Part shown: in pieces, positions 1 to 11,600 of the stretch | How positions within the stretch are numbered: position 1 is the first letter of the stretch | Layout of the letters: every line of letters begins with the position of its first letter | Assembly (NCBI GenBank): GCA_001692895.1 | Contig: KV748211.1 | Location: 744,001 to 808,000 of the forward strand | Length of the DNA stretch: 64,000 nt | From: Cenococcum geophilum 1.58 | Lineage: Eukaryota > Ascomycota > Dothideomycetes > Gloniales > Gloniaceae | Reading direction: 5' to 3' | Program-made: the position numbers and the translations under genes | Notes under the pieces: generated by a model | The model's input: the letters and a program-made list of their open reading frames with translations, nothing else | Told to the model about the DNA's origin: nothing | Databases searched by the model: none

Positions 1-73
1 CTCCCCAATCAGTTCTCCCAATTCGTCCACAATTCGCTCCCTCACCTCCTCGGCAAAGAGACGTGCTTCAGCT

Positions 74-91
74 CACACACACACACACACA
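74..91. repeat. CA dinucleotide microsatellite
   Basis: Nine perfect CA units lie in the upstream or 5' leader region of the acuK-like gene. No coding potential is seen here. Confidence 0.9.
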
Positions 92-340
92 ACTAACCAC
101 CGGGTGTCCCACAGCATCAAAAGGCTGTGTCGGCTCCCTCCTCAGCGCCCTCCACCCTCTCCCTTTCACTCTGCGTCTTGCGTGCGTGCCTTGCGTGCGG
201 CCCAGCTTCCCTTCAGCGCGCGCGCGCCTCATCTTGCGCATCGCCTTCCACTCTAGAGCTTTTGCGTTTCCGGCAGCATGGGCAGCGCCAAGTTGACTTC
301 ATCATAATGAGCGCGCGACTTGGAATGCTCCCTCGATTGC

Positions 341-721
341 ATGGACCCCGGGCTTGTACAACGACCGCATTGTTCCATTCCTACGTGCCGGATTAGAAGG
401 CCGTGCCGACGCCACCATCCATTGGGCAGCAAGCCAGCCGCCTCCACCATTGGCCTCGTCCCGCAGCTGGGATTGTGGCACCGCAGTTCACGTTTGCGAA
501 CCTGCGCACGCGTGATCGCATTTCTCAAAACACCTAACTGGGGCGCTGCTAGCCCGCACCCTCTGCGCACATTGGCTGAGCCGTTGCGCCGGGAAAAAGG
601 GCCATCCGAGGCAACATTGACGGGCGCACGCAGAATAAACGTGCGTCTACAAGCAGCGGTAGCTTGCAACAGGATCTTTGCCTTGGTGCGGAGCGTGTGT
701 TCCTTGGGCAAGATATTATGA
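341..721 (+). other. long upstream ORF overlapping the acuK start codon
   Basis: An ATG at 341 opens 126 codons and stops at 719-721, so its TGA overlaps the acuK ATG (718-720) as ATGA. A shorter upstream ORF (307-396, 29 codons) lies in another frame. If transcription starts upstream of 341, either could limit initiation at acuK. A 5'-UTR intron or a downstream transcription start would remove the effect. The translation is Arg/Ala-rich without a recognisable domain, so a protein product is unlikely. Confidence 0.3.
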
Positions 722-3161
722 CCACCTCAGACGCCGAAGATGCATCTCCCTCACCGGATTACAGTGGAGATCAGGACGGGAACGACATGGCCGAACAGAA
801 GGGCCAGCGTGCTTCCGGCGATGCTTCGCCTGCGCAACAGACGGGCAATGGCCAGAAGCTAGCTTCCAATGCAAAGGACCCGTTGAGACCGAGGAGGAAG
901 AAAGCGAGGAGAGCATGCTATGCGTGTCAGAGGGCGCATCTTACCTGCGGTACGTTAGTTTTTCAATTCCTTCGTGGTTTGGGCCCTGAAAAGGAGAGCC
1001 TATCCAAGAGACCTATTCCTTCGTTATTGGATAACTTCCCATGCGATACTGTTGATTTAACTGTGAATATCTATCAGGCGACGAACGGCCATGCCACAGG
1101 TGTATCAAGCGTGGTCTCCAGGATGCTTGCATGGACGGCGTAAGAAAGAAAGCCAAGTATCTTCATGACGCCCCAAATGAAGCTCTCATGCCTGGCATCG
1201 GCAGTAATTATCATCATTTAAACGGGAGCCAACCACCAGCCATGCCCGGACAAATATCTGTTCCCAACTCAGGAACACCACTCAGCCAACAATCGAACTT
1301 CTACCAACAGCCTCAGCCGGGCAATTTCAATATGTATCCGCAGAGTTCTTCACAGGGACCATTACCCCCTCCAATGCAGGAGAGCGCAGTGATGAACTCG
1401 TTTAGCAACCAGCAAACTCCCATTTCACCTCCTTACAGCTCGAATCCTAATCAACGGACGCCTCCTATTCAACAAAATGCTCCCAGCTCGATGCCTCAAG
1501 CGTCTCAGGCAGATGCTACCCCAATGCATCATTTCGGCGGACCGCTCTTTGACCCCAGTGATCCTGCGTTGTTCAACTTCGATATCGCAAGCTTGAATTT
1601 TGGCAATCACTACGGTGCTCTAGAGTTTGGAATGCTTGGGCATATGTCTTCAGGTGCAGCTGACACACCACCCAGCGACAACAGCATGATGAATCCTCTC
1701 AACCAAGCAGCAAACATGTTCAACCCGCAAATGGCAACTTCAACAGGTTTTGCTGAGAACCAGGGAGGTATGACTGCTGGGTTAGCATTTGGGCCGGACG
1801 GTCTTCCTGCCACGGAGTGGCAGAACACACAATCCAGACAGGGGAGTGTTACTCAAGTACAAACACCGCACAACACCCCTATCGCAAATATTGACGCTCC
1901 TCGCAACGATGGGCTCAACGGTCCTCACGCATATGCCATTGGAGCAGGTCCAAGTAGCCTGTCAAGTGCCAGTCCTCAATCGGCAGGTGCAGATCTCGGG
2001 GCGGGTTTCGACAATGGTCCTATGTCTCCCGCCACTTTTTTCGCTCCCGTGAACCAGCAGCATATGCAGCAACACTCACCAGCGTTCAATCGGCCGCAAC
2101 AGCCGCAAGTTTATCAACCGCCTCAGTACCCTCAATCGCAGCAAGCGATACAATCGCAGCCCCGCCCAAGTATTGCCCTCCACCCACTTCAAGGAAACGC
2201 TGCTTCTCGAAAACGGCGCCGCGACACCAGCGCCATCTATGAAGGTATCTCAAAAGCTTATCCCTACACCAGTGGCTTCCACCGCTTCTTCGGACTTATT
2301 CGGGAGCGATTCCCCAAAGACAAAGAGATACGGATTGCTAGAGCACTTGCTGCAATCCGCCCATCTTTCATTGCTTGCACTAAGGATTTAACGGATCAAG
2401 ATCTCGTGTTCGGCGAGAAGAACCTGCAACGCCAACTGCTTACCTACGAAGACTCGATCGAGAAAATCGGCACGCCAACTATCATATGCCGTCGGACAGG
2501 CGAAGTGGCAGCTGTAGGGAAAGAATTCAGCATCCTTACCGGCTGGCGGCGTGAAGTGCTGTTAGGCAAAGATCCGAACGCAAACATCAACTGGGGCAGC
2601 TCTAGCGGCTCTCAATCAGCGAATACCAGCGGGAGCACGTCTCGCGGCGCCATGACGCCGTTGCTCGCAGGCCAAGAACAGGACACGGGCCCGCGCCCCG
2701 TCTCAATCGCCGAGCTAATGGACGAAGATTCCGTCGTGCAGTTCTACGAGGACTTTGCGCAGATGGCGTTTTGCGACTCGCGCGGCTCCGCGCTGCGCTC
2801 CATCAAGCTGCTCAAGTACCGCACGAAGGAGGACATGATGAAGCTGGAGGAGCTCGCGGCCAACGAGGGCAAGGGTGTCAAGGCGGATCCGCCGGTCAAG
2901 CTGGAGAGCTCGATCGGTGGCGAGTCAGGCATGTATAGACTCGGGGAAAGAGAGGGTATGGTGCAGTGCATGTGCCAGTGGGTGATCAAGAGAGACATTT
3001 TCGATATGCCTATGCTGATTGTTATGAGTGTACGTTTTTTCCTCGCTTTAACCACCCCATCCCCCTTTCTCCTCCTATCTCCATCTCCCCCTATCCACCC
3101 TCACCTTCCCCTCATAGGCCACAACTAACGTTATCCTCCGCAGATCTTGCCGGAAATATGA
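718..3161 (+). CDS. acuK: AcuK-type Zn2Cys6 transcription activator of gluconeogenesis
   Basis: This is a nuclear DNA-binding regulator; AcuK, with its partner AcuM, activates PEP carboxykinase, fructose-bisphosphatase and malic enzyme genes during growth on gluconeogenic carbon. Three exons are inferred: 718-949, 1078-3029 and 3144-3161. Introns 950-1077 (GTACGT...CAG) and 3030-3143 (GTACGT...CAG) give 733 residues. The start is the first ATG in frame, with A at -3. The Zn2Cys6 cluster has Cys67, 70, 77, 83, 86 and 95 (CX2CX6CX5CX2CX8C), and the first intron splits it at Gly78. It is followed by [19 protein letters not shown], typical of AcuK/ERT1. A long Gln/Pro/Ser/Asn-rich middle, a basic SRKRRR patch near residue 454 and a PAS-like domain from about residue 534 ([20 protein letters not shown]) complete the family layout. 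The tiny last exon encodes ILPEI before the stop. The gene is convergent with the riboflavin kinase gene. Confidence 0.92.
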
Positions 3162-3924
3162 AACGGCTAAAGGAACTCCTTTCGCCCAACTTCGCTACTT
3201 TCGTTATTCACAGAGCTCGGACATCAGCCCAACCCGAGTTTTCCCGACGAGTAGTCGTTTGTCGCACTATACCATATCCGGATTTTCGATTTATTACCTC
3301 GCCTGCCTCGTTGCCTTACCATGTGCTTTTCGGCGTTCACCGGCGTTATGCGTGACTATGCGGCCTACGGCTCTCTGCTACAGCACAGCCTCTCTCAAAT
3401 ACCTCAGAAACAAAGCTTCGACGCACCACAACTAAAAAAGCACAGGAAAAGATCATAGCGTCAATGCACACGAGACTTGGCCTTCAGTTGCTGCTGCATC
3501 CGGGTATATTTAAGGCCATTGGAGGGAAATTGGGAAATTATAAAAGCATGTGCGTATGGCGACTTTTGCCACATTTTTTGGGGTTTTTTTCCTTATTATA
3601 TCTTCGCTTCTATGACGGGCTTGTACATTGTCGATCCGCTTGGACCGACGGTTAATGGCATTTTCAGGATATGTGATTGCGGGTCTGCTTTCTGCTGGGA
3701 TGGGGCCATAGAAATCTGGATAGAGATATGCCTGGGTTGGGTTGCGATTGATCTATATCTATGCATCGTATCAATACCAAGTTTAATCTACATGCTGTGC
3801 CTAGCCGAGCCTCGATTTTGCCGATCCTAGTCCTCCCGGCTCTAGAAAGAGGCTGAAGGGCGAAGACTCCCTAACTCCTCCCTATAACACACTACCCCCG
3901 TGTGCCTATCTCCCCTCACCACCG
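3162..3924. other. convergent intergenic region
   Basis: About 760 bp lie between the stop codons of two converging genes. The region should hold both 3' UTRs and polyadenylation signals. Short ORFs here are T-rich and resemble no family. Confidence 0.6.
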
Positions 3925-4940
3925 TCAACTCACCACCTCCCCCTTCTCCTCCTCTCCAACCTCCTCATCCTCCACATCGTCAAACTCCACCAGCGCCCTA
4001 TCCTGCCTATACCGCACATACCCCGGCCGCGCCAAACTCCTCGCCGCAACCTGGATATCGGTCCTGATATCCTCGATCAGGCTCTCCTTACTCACATAAT
4101 CGTACTCCGGGCGAATGTACCCCAGGATGACGAGACTGAGCCGCGCGCCGTAGAAGTCGCGCGCGAAGTCGTGCAGGATGTGCACCTCAACACTGCGCAC
4201 CGTGTTCTTGTAGAAGGGGTTGTAGCCCAGCGACATCACCATGGGGAACACGCGGCCGCGGCCGGCCGCGGCCTGCTCCTCGTCCTCGCGGGCGAGGGCC
4301 GCGAAGATGGCAGATGTGTCGAGTTGGAGGGCGGGGTCGTCCGAGGGCGGGGACGCCATCAGGTCGGCCGAGGGCCGGCGTGCGGCGGCGCTGTGGGCGG
4401 GCGGAGGGGTGGGCGGGGACGCGAAGTCGAGGCCCGCCCAGCCGAAGTAGATCCCCGAGTCGAGGGAGGAGTTGCCGCCGACGCTGAGGCCCGAGATGGG
4501 GATGTTGGCAGTTGGGATGCCAAGCTACTAGTGCAGAGAGGGTGGGTGTTAGCTATGTTGTTCACTCTTTTGCTAGACAAAGTGCGCGGGCGGGGGGCGG
4601 TGGGACAGGGTGAGGCTTGGGATTGGCTGTTTTGGGAGGGGGGGGGGGGGGGGGGGCAGCTTTTAGCTGGAGGTGCGTGCAGAGAGGGAGAGGGAGTTTC
4701 AGATAGGACGGTTCCTGAGCCTGGGGGACGAGTTGCGAGAAGGGAAAGGGGGAGAGGAGAGCGTAATTGGCGCATTGGGAGAGGGAAAATAACGCGTGTA
4801 GGGTGAAAGGGTTGGCATACCTCTTTGCTGCCTCGTCCGAACCCTTTTATCACTTTCCCTTTCAACTTAAGCGGGAAGGGCGGTTCGGGGTCCTCCGGAC
4901 CAACGATAGGTTCGCGGGGCTTGGAGCTGGGTGGTGGCAT
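3925..4940 (-). CDS. FMN1: riboflavin kinase (ATP:riboflavin 5'-phosphotransferase)
   Basis: The enzyme phosphorylates riboflavin to FMN, the precursor of FAD. Two exons are read on the minus strand: 4940-4821 and 4524-3925. Intron 4525-4820 has GTATGC...TAG, and the product is 239 residues. The ATG at 4940-4938 is the first in frame and gives the expected short N-terminus before [19 protein letters not shown]. The kinase signature GIPTAN (residues 42-47, the Thr/Asn Mg-ATP site) is completed only by splicing. GIYFGWA (64-70), a fungal Pro/Ala-rich insert, [13 protein letters not shown] (about 136-148), EVHIL with the expected catalytic Glu153, and LGYIRPE (about 174-180) follow in family order. 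The C-terminus is unusually acidic. The length fits fungal riboflavin kinases. Confidence 0.93.
4638..4656. repeat. 19-nt poly-G tract in the FMN1 intron
   Basis: A run of 19 G on the plus strand is poly-C in the riboflavin kinase pre-mRNA, inside the 296-nt intron. Homopolymers of this length are prone to sequencing error; the intron position means the coding frame is unaffected. Confidence 0.9.
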
Positions 4941-5300
4941 TGTGAACGATAAAGGTGAGGTTGTGGAATTGCAAGACGGTAGATGGAGGTTGATATAGAA
5001 GTTTGGTTGTTGACAATTCCGCCGGGAGTCCTGCACGTAATAATCCGACCCTGCCGACAAGGCTTTTGGTGGGGCAGAGTTCTGCCGCTAGCGGTAAGAG
5101 AATTAGGTGTTAACGTAATCCTCGTAATCGTAGGCTACCATGTCCGCGGTCACTTTTCCGATAGCGGCAACCCGTCGCAGCTGCATCCGCCGTACAGTGC
5201 CTGGCACCTGTAATATATCTCCCCATTCCTCATTTTCGATAAGTAGTTTGAGTGGGAGGGCTTATTGTACGCGCTAAGAGGAGATAGTGTTCGGCCTTAA
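4941..5300. other. FMN1 upstream region and composition boundary
   Basis: This interval should contain the riboflavin kinase promoter, reading toward lower coordinates. It ends where ordinary sequence changes to TA-rich sequence (about 5.2-5.3 kb). No specific binding site is claimed. Confidence 0.5.
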
Positions 5301-5916
5301 TTCTGCAATTATAATGGATCCGGTCGATAGACCGTCTTAGAGCACGCAATGTCAGGCGAGTTTTAGGGTTAGGACGTTAGTGACGTGCCAGCGGAGGCGA
5401 TACCCAATAAGAAAGCTAAAGCTTTATTGCTATAGCATAGATGTTTTGGCTTTAAATTCAAAACGCACGTATAACTTTCCTATCCTGACCTTGTAGGACG
5501 CTTTAAGGATAATACTTAGATTATAACGCCGTAGATGGCGCCCTGAAAAAGGATCGATGCCATCTAGGAGCGTAAAAACATTGTAAAATAATACAGTGAG
5601 TTTGTTTTGTATAGAAGATGGTTAGCCGAATTAAGGGGTTGTTCGGTTGCATCTCCATATGGAGGTTTCATATTGTAATCGAAATGGAGCTCAAATCTGA
5701 ATATGAGGCTGTTGTTCGGTAGATCTGACGACTTTTAAATATGGAACTCCTCCTTATCGGTAAGCGCGTTAAATTTGCAAGCTATCCCTTACAACGTTGG
5801 GGTCCTTAGAGAGTTCGCTACTGGATTTAATTGGGCACTTGCATTGAGCCAGGTTCTCCGATTGGCTAGTCCCTTATCGATAACCGCAGGGCCCATTTCA
5901 ACATTGTAAGGTATAT
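5301..5916. other. unassigned AT-rich spacer with short repeats
   Basis: No gene is recognised. The interval has two copies of gttgttcggt (about 5638 and 5713), a perfect palindrome ctccatatggag (about 5650-5661), and related motifs cttatcggtaagcg and cttatcgataaccg. These could be decayed ends of a small DNA transposon, but no terminal repeats or target duplication were found. Confidence 0.4.
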
Positions 5917-6016
5917 ATACTATGGTATCAGGCATATATTTTGTATTATCTGTGCGTTACAGGGCTCCCTGCAGCTGAAGACCCACACACAAAATATATG
6001 CCTGATACCATAGTAT
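5917..6016. repeat. 100-bp perfect inverted repeat (hairpin element)
   Basis: Arms 5917-5944 and 5989-6016 are perfect reverse complements over 28 nt, separated by a 44-nt loop (5945-5988). A second weaker pair lies outside (5894-5902 catttcaac; 6021-6029 gttgaaata). The perfect arms contrast with the mutated surroundings. It could be a foldback element, a MITE or a stem-forming RNA. Confidence 0.85.
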
Positions 6017-6187
6017 AGTAGTTGAAATAAGGTTCTCGGCACGTAGCTTCCAGCTCCTGTTCCATAGAAGTCCTTCCCACCTTGTGCACGGCCCCACCTC
6101 GTGCACACCGCCCAATCCGCACCAAAAAACACTAAAATACGTCTTTTTAGAACGCTTATATCTTAACAACTATAATAGCTATTTATA

Positions 6188-6390
6188 TAAAATTTTAAAT
6201 ATGGTTTATTAAGTAATAAATTAAGCGCTTTATAAAATAAAAACGTAAAAAATATAGTATATAGCATAGTATAAAAATTTCATCCCAAAACTACCTAAAA
6301 ATATGAAAAACACTATATAAAGCACAAATTCCAATTCCCAATTTTATAAAATGCTTAACTTATTACTTAATAAACATATGTAAAATTTTA
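6188..6390. mobile_element. MITE-like element with ~50-bp terminal inverted repeats
   Basis: The left arm 6188-6238 and right arm 6341-6390 are reverse complements over about 50 nt with only a few mismatches and one gap. Both ends read taaaatttta. The internal ~100 bp is non-coding. Size (203 bp) and structure fit a MITE from a TIR DNA transposon. No convincing target duplication is visible, because the flanks are also A/T runs. Confidence 0.7.
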
Positions 6391-6589
6391 TTGACCCGAG
6401 GTACGAGTGGTCTATTACTTTTAGGTGTATGGGTGTCCAAATTTTCAAACCCTCGCCAAGCCAGCCTTTGATTGGTTAAAAAAAACTTGCGCGCGGTAAG
6501 TTATGGCAGAATCCACGTGACGAACTTTAAAACCTTAAGTTCTACCAAAGCTCTGCAAAAGCTCTACCATCTTAGTTGACTTAGGGAGA

Positions 6590-8004
6590 AATGCGGGTGA
6601 TTCTTTTCTATATTATTATACTATTCTTACGCCTACCCTATACGGACACTGTCACGTTAGCCAAGTTGAGAACGGGAAGATAGAGACGGCAGAGGTGGAA
6701 GGAGGCTTGACGCGTTAACTGCGTTAGGGACGCGCTAAGACAACTAAGGCCCTTGAAGTCGACAGCTACGAAAGCGATATAGAAAATACGGTTTACGTGG
6801 CAGCAGTAGCCCCTGGTGCACCACGATTGAAGCGTATAGGGAAAAACTTACGCTTTAAGGATTAAATACTGTTAACAAGAAACCTTATAATGGCTGAAAA
6901 GAGAATAGAGCGATTGGTAATAACAGCCACTACGGTAAATTAATTAACAACTAAGAAGACAAATGCAACATTAAATAAGTATATTAAGGTGCTAACTAAC
7001 CTAGTTATATTACTACTAGGGGCAATAGAGGAGCAAAAAGAGATATAAGCGAACTAAATTAAAGCTCTTACCAAAATGTTTATAGAGTAGATTAATATAC
7101 TTAGAGTAGAGGTTATGGAAAAGATAGAGGTGATCTAGACCTAATTGTCCAATATTTAAGCACTACCGAGCGCGGATCCGTCGTACGCGGAGGTTGCCCA
7201 TACGCTGCTAAATAGTTAACTAAATAACCTAACATCCTTCCCTTTAAGGAATACTATGCTATTAACTATTACCGATACGCTGTACTGTATAGTTAATATA
7301 TCTAGAGTTAAAGAAGAAAATAAGAATAAAGCATAACTAGGGGTAATTAGGTAAGTAATTAAAAGTGGTATACGCTTAACGGAAGGCCACGAGAGCTGGC
7401 GCTGTATAGCAGTGATTAAAGACCCTAGAAACCCCGTATGTATTAAGATAACTTATAGGAATAAAGCTAAGCTCTAATATATAAAAGAAGCGGCCTAAAA
7501 GACCTTAGCACCTAGTGTTTGGGTGCTGCGAGACTAGCTCTATTTAGTAAAAATTAACAACGCTAATTAAACAGCAGTTCTTAACTAGGAAGGAAAGATT
7601 TAAGATAAAGTAGTAGAGGTGCTAGGAAAAGAGAACAATGTATATATAGCCTAGATAGGATGACTTAGTAAAAAAGATATAGGAAAGGTATATAGATTAA
7701 TAGTTGTATACGTTACTAAAAGTAGTAAAGCAGTATGGTTGCTGTAGGACTAATACTTTTATATTATAGGGGAATTAGCCTACATTAGAACCTATAAACC
7801 TAAAAGCGGTCTAATATAATGCTATTAGTGTTAGACACTAGGATATAAAGCATTTACATATATAAGACCGCAAGTATATGCTAGATGCGCTTAAGAAGGA
7901 CATTATTATAATAACTGCTAAGGATAGATCCTAAAGTGTATACTATGCGGAGGACCACATAAATTGTTTAGTAAAAACTATTAAGTGCTTTATCCTACCC
8001 GCTA
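6590..8004 (+). pseudogene. Tad1-like LINE, ORF1 (Gag-like) relic, 5' part
   Basis: ORF1 proteins of Tad1/I-clade LINEs bind their RNA. Around 7819-7985 the plus strand reads as consecutive CCHC knuckles through stops: CY*C*TLGYKAFTY, then ARCA*EGHYYNNC and CILCGGPHKLFSKNY. Cys to Tyr and Gln to stop changes follow the RIP pattern. The N-terminal part is too decayed to place the start. The frame is interrupted at 8004 by the Gypsy insertion and resumes after 16033. A fragment at 6541-6571 resembles the AAAGCTCTAC repeat that forms an array downstream of this element. Confidence 0.8.
8000..8004. repeat. target-site duplication CGCTA, left copy
   Basis: The same five bases occur at 16029-16033, directly outside the two 420-bp LTRs. 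Five bases is the usual length for Gypsy integration. Confidence 0.85.
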
Positions 8005-8424
8005 TATAACAGGACCTTATAGTAGATACTACAGTAGGCTTGTTAATAGGCTGGGTATATAGGAATTGCAGGAAGTCAATAACATAATAATAACTGGTGG
8101 AGTGGTTGCCTAATAAATTAACTCTAATTATATTCTAAGAATTACTATAAGGAAGGAACTATCTAGGTAGGGACTAAGGGTCCTTAAATACACAACTATA
8201 CTCCTAAGAAAGTCGTTACTTTATCTATTCTATCTGCTCTATTCGCTTTGTTATAGATCTTGTAAATTATACAGATTACACAGATTATATCACGTGACTC
8301 TGCTTACTATTCCTTGTTACATAGTTCCACAGGTTCTATCCTAAACCGTGCCTATATTAACCAACTAGCTTCCTCTAACTTCTTTCTAAGTAGTTATAAT
8401 ATTATACTTAAAGCGTTCGTAATA
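8005..8424 (-). repeat. Gypsy 3' LTR (left copy)
   Basis: This 420-bp LTR matches 15609-16028 along its length. Terminal TGTTAC/GTAACA inverted ends are altered by RIP (TATAAC at the plus-strand start, GTAATA at the end). Confidence 0.9.
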
Positions 8425-8699
8425 CCATCTCCCTCCTCTTTATCTTCGTCCTTAAAGATACCTAGTATCTCTAAGTCGTTTACTAGAGGTATAATATCCG
8501 TTTAATTAATTTGGTTAATATTGTTACTTATAATACCTAAAGCACCTTCTTTTTCTTTAACCTTTTGTTATACGCGTATAGTCTCTTCTATACTATTACT
8601 TGGTGAAGTAATGCTATCTCCGTATTCTCATTATGTAAAAGAGGGGTTAGTTTATGTTACGTTAGCGAGTCCTTTGTCTTAACAGCCCTCTTTTTATAT

Positions 8700-11600
8700 A
8701 GAGTGCACTAAAGCAAACGTCCGATTGTCCTGCGATGTTCGTTTAATTTCTAACGCTAAGTATACGCGTCCTATGACTCTTAATAGTCTCTAAGTTCCCT
8801 AAGTAATTTGTTATAAGGTCTTATATTTAATTTGCCGCTGCGAAGCTTAATAATAAACTGTTTGTTGCCCTAGTGGAACTTCATCATTCGCGTAACGCTA
8901 AGAAGGAGGCTATTAATGCTTAGCAATGGGCTCTTAATTCTCGTCTTACTGCATCTACTTAGTTAATTTATCTTAAGAAGGTTTATAAGAAGGTTTATTT
9001 TAAGGAGTGGAAACTTATAGAATAAGGTTTATAGGAACTTAGTAATAAAAGAACGGATTCTCTTTTAATAGCGAAGGAAACAACTCTAAGTAGTTCGGCA
9101 GTCGCTCTTCTAGGTCCCCCTTAGGTAACTTATTCTTTGGCGATTTTCCTTTATTAATATTGCCTGACCTTTTCTCTTTTAATACTCCTATACCTTTCCT
9201 ATAGCGTTCTTTAGGTTCTCTAGTAGTTACTAGGTAGTCTTATTATAGCCTATTTACTTTACTTCGTACTATATTTTATTATTTATGTTCTTATAACTAA
9301 CGATTTTTAAAACTTACTATTTGTCTTCTTCTTATCCTCTATATGTGTCTGCTTTATAAACCGGTGGCTTAATATTCCTGTATACTAGCTCTAGTATTGC
9401 GATATACTATATAGGGTAGATCTTTATTTTAGCTAGTAGATTTAACTTAAATATAACTAATAAATTTTTTTTCTTAATTTCGAAGGGTCCTAGTCTAACG
9501 TGGTCTAACTTCTTACTTAGTTGTTAACTCTTAAAATTTTTGTATAGTAGCTATACTTTATCTCCCTCCTTAAGATCTAGTCCCTTAGATCTCTTAGTAT
9601 TATAGTACCTTTTTATTCTTTGCTGTACTACCTTAACTATTTTTATAAGGTTTATATAAAGATTTATTAATATCTCTATTCTTTATTTAGCTGTGCTACT
9701 TATTTTCTTTACTTATTATAGCGATAATAAGGTCCTTAGCTTATATCCGTAATTCGCCTTAAATAGTAATATGCCTATTCCTTTCTATAGTGTTATATTA
9801 TATACAAACTATATAACTGGTAATAGCAATACCTAATTATTCTATGCATAATTAATATAATGCCTTAAATACTGTTCTAGTATCTAATTTAATCTTTCTA
9901 TTTAACCGTCTGTCTGCGGATAATATATAGTAGAAGTTACTGCTTAAACTCCTTACTCTACTAAGAATACTTCCTAGAATACTGCTATAAATCTTAAATC
10001 TCTATCCAATATAATTTTGCTTAGTACTCTATGTCTTATAAATACTTCTTTAATATAGATTCTAGCGATATCTTCCGCTAATATTTCTTTTATACATGCT
10101 ATAAAGTATCCCTACTTTATAAGCTTATTTTACTATTACTAAGATCACGTTATAATCTTGTCCAGTAATAGGATCTCTTAACTTTAGTAACTTAATAATA
10201 AAGTCCCACGATATAACCTCCTATATTCTCTTTAGTATTTCGATAGGTTATAGCTCTCTATATAGCTTATGCTTTGTTAGTTTATTCCTTTAGTAATTTA
10301 GACATTCTTTTATAATTTACCTAGCTAGTTTCTAAATTCCATTAATAATATACTCCTCTTAAAGTCTTAACACTAAGCCTATAGCTCCATTGTGTCCTTA
10401 AGTTAGTCCTTTATAAAATAACTTAATAAACTCCTTTGCGATACTCCTAGGCACGTATATTACTTCTTAATTTTTATACTACTCTAAGTCTAGATCCTCT
10501 ATTTATGCGTCTAGGATCTTTTATATCTAATTACTCTCTAGTAATTTATAGATCTTCTTTTCTTATATTACTATAATCTTTGGGTAATTATACCTAATTA
10601 ATTTGTCTATATCTCTTCGCAACAAAGCCCCTAATAGCTTATTATCGTTTTATAGTTTAGCCTTTTTACTTAAAGCGTCTACTTATACATTTTCTGTACC
10701 CTTAGTATACTAAATCTCGAAATAGTATTCTGCAAGCATCTCTGCCTATCTAACCTATTTATAATTAAGTTCTTTCGTTATTAGGAACCCCGTTAGGTTC
10801 TTATAATCTATCTTAACTATAAATAATTTCTTTATACCTTATAAGAATGATCTCTATTCCCTTAATACTATAACTATACCTAATAACTCCTTATTATAGA
10901 TATTATAGTTCAGTTCTGGTGGTATTATCTTCCAACTATAGTATGCTACTAGGTGCCATCCATCTTAATGTTTCTATAGGAAGTACGCTTTTAGTGCATA
11001 GTCTAATGCATCCGTCTTAACTACTGTCTCTAGTTATAGCTAATAGATTTTAAGAACTGGCTCCTAGGTAAACAACAGCTTAATCTTCTTAAACAGTTCC
11101 TTTTATTCCTCTCCCTATGCCCATAGTTCTTCTTTCTTTATTAATTTTATAAGTAGCTTAATGTCCTTTAACTATTAAGCTATAAACCTTCTATAGTAAT
11201 TGCAGAACCCTAAAAATAACCTTAACTATATTACATTTTCTAGTTCTTGCCAATTTACTATAGCCTTAATCTTCTTTAGATCTATACTAAGTTAGCCTAG
11301 TTTAATAATAAATCCGACGAAATCTATCTTCCTAATAAAGAACTCGCATTTCTTAATTACTACTAGCATTTATTCTTCTTATAGTCTCTTTAAAACCTAT
11401 TTAATATATTCTCTATATTCTTCCTTACTTATTAAGTAGATAATAATATTATTAAAATATACCATAACAAATTTATCTAAGTGTTCTCTTAATACGTTAT
11501 TAATATATTTCTAAAACGTTACTAGTGCGTTTATAAGCCTAAATTACATAACTAATGGTTTATATAGTCCTTCCTTTAACCTAAAGGCTGCCTTCCATTC

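Noticed and set aside
253..711. 152-codon minus-strand ORF upstream of acuK
   Set aside because: It has no domain or biased codon use and overlaps the acuK leader.
4171..4806. 211-codon plus-strand ORF rich in Gly and Arg
   Set aside because: It is antisense to both riboflavin kinase exons and the intron poly-C, so it is an artefact of GC-rich codons.
5340..5380. Telomere-like TTAGGGTTAGG
   Set aside because: It is a single degenerate occurrence without tandem repetition, so there is no evidence of an interstitial telomere.
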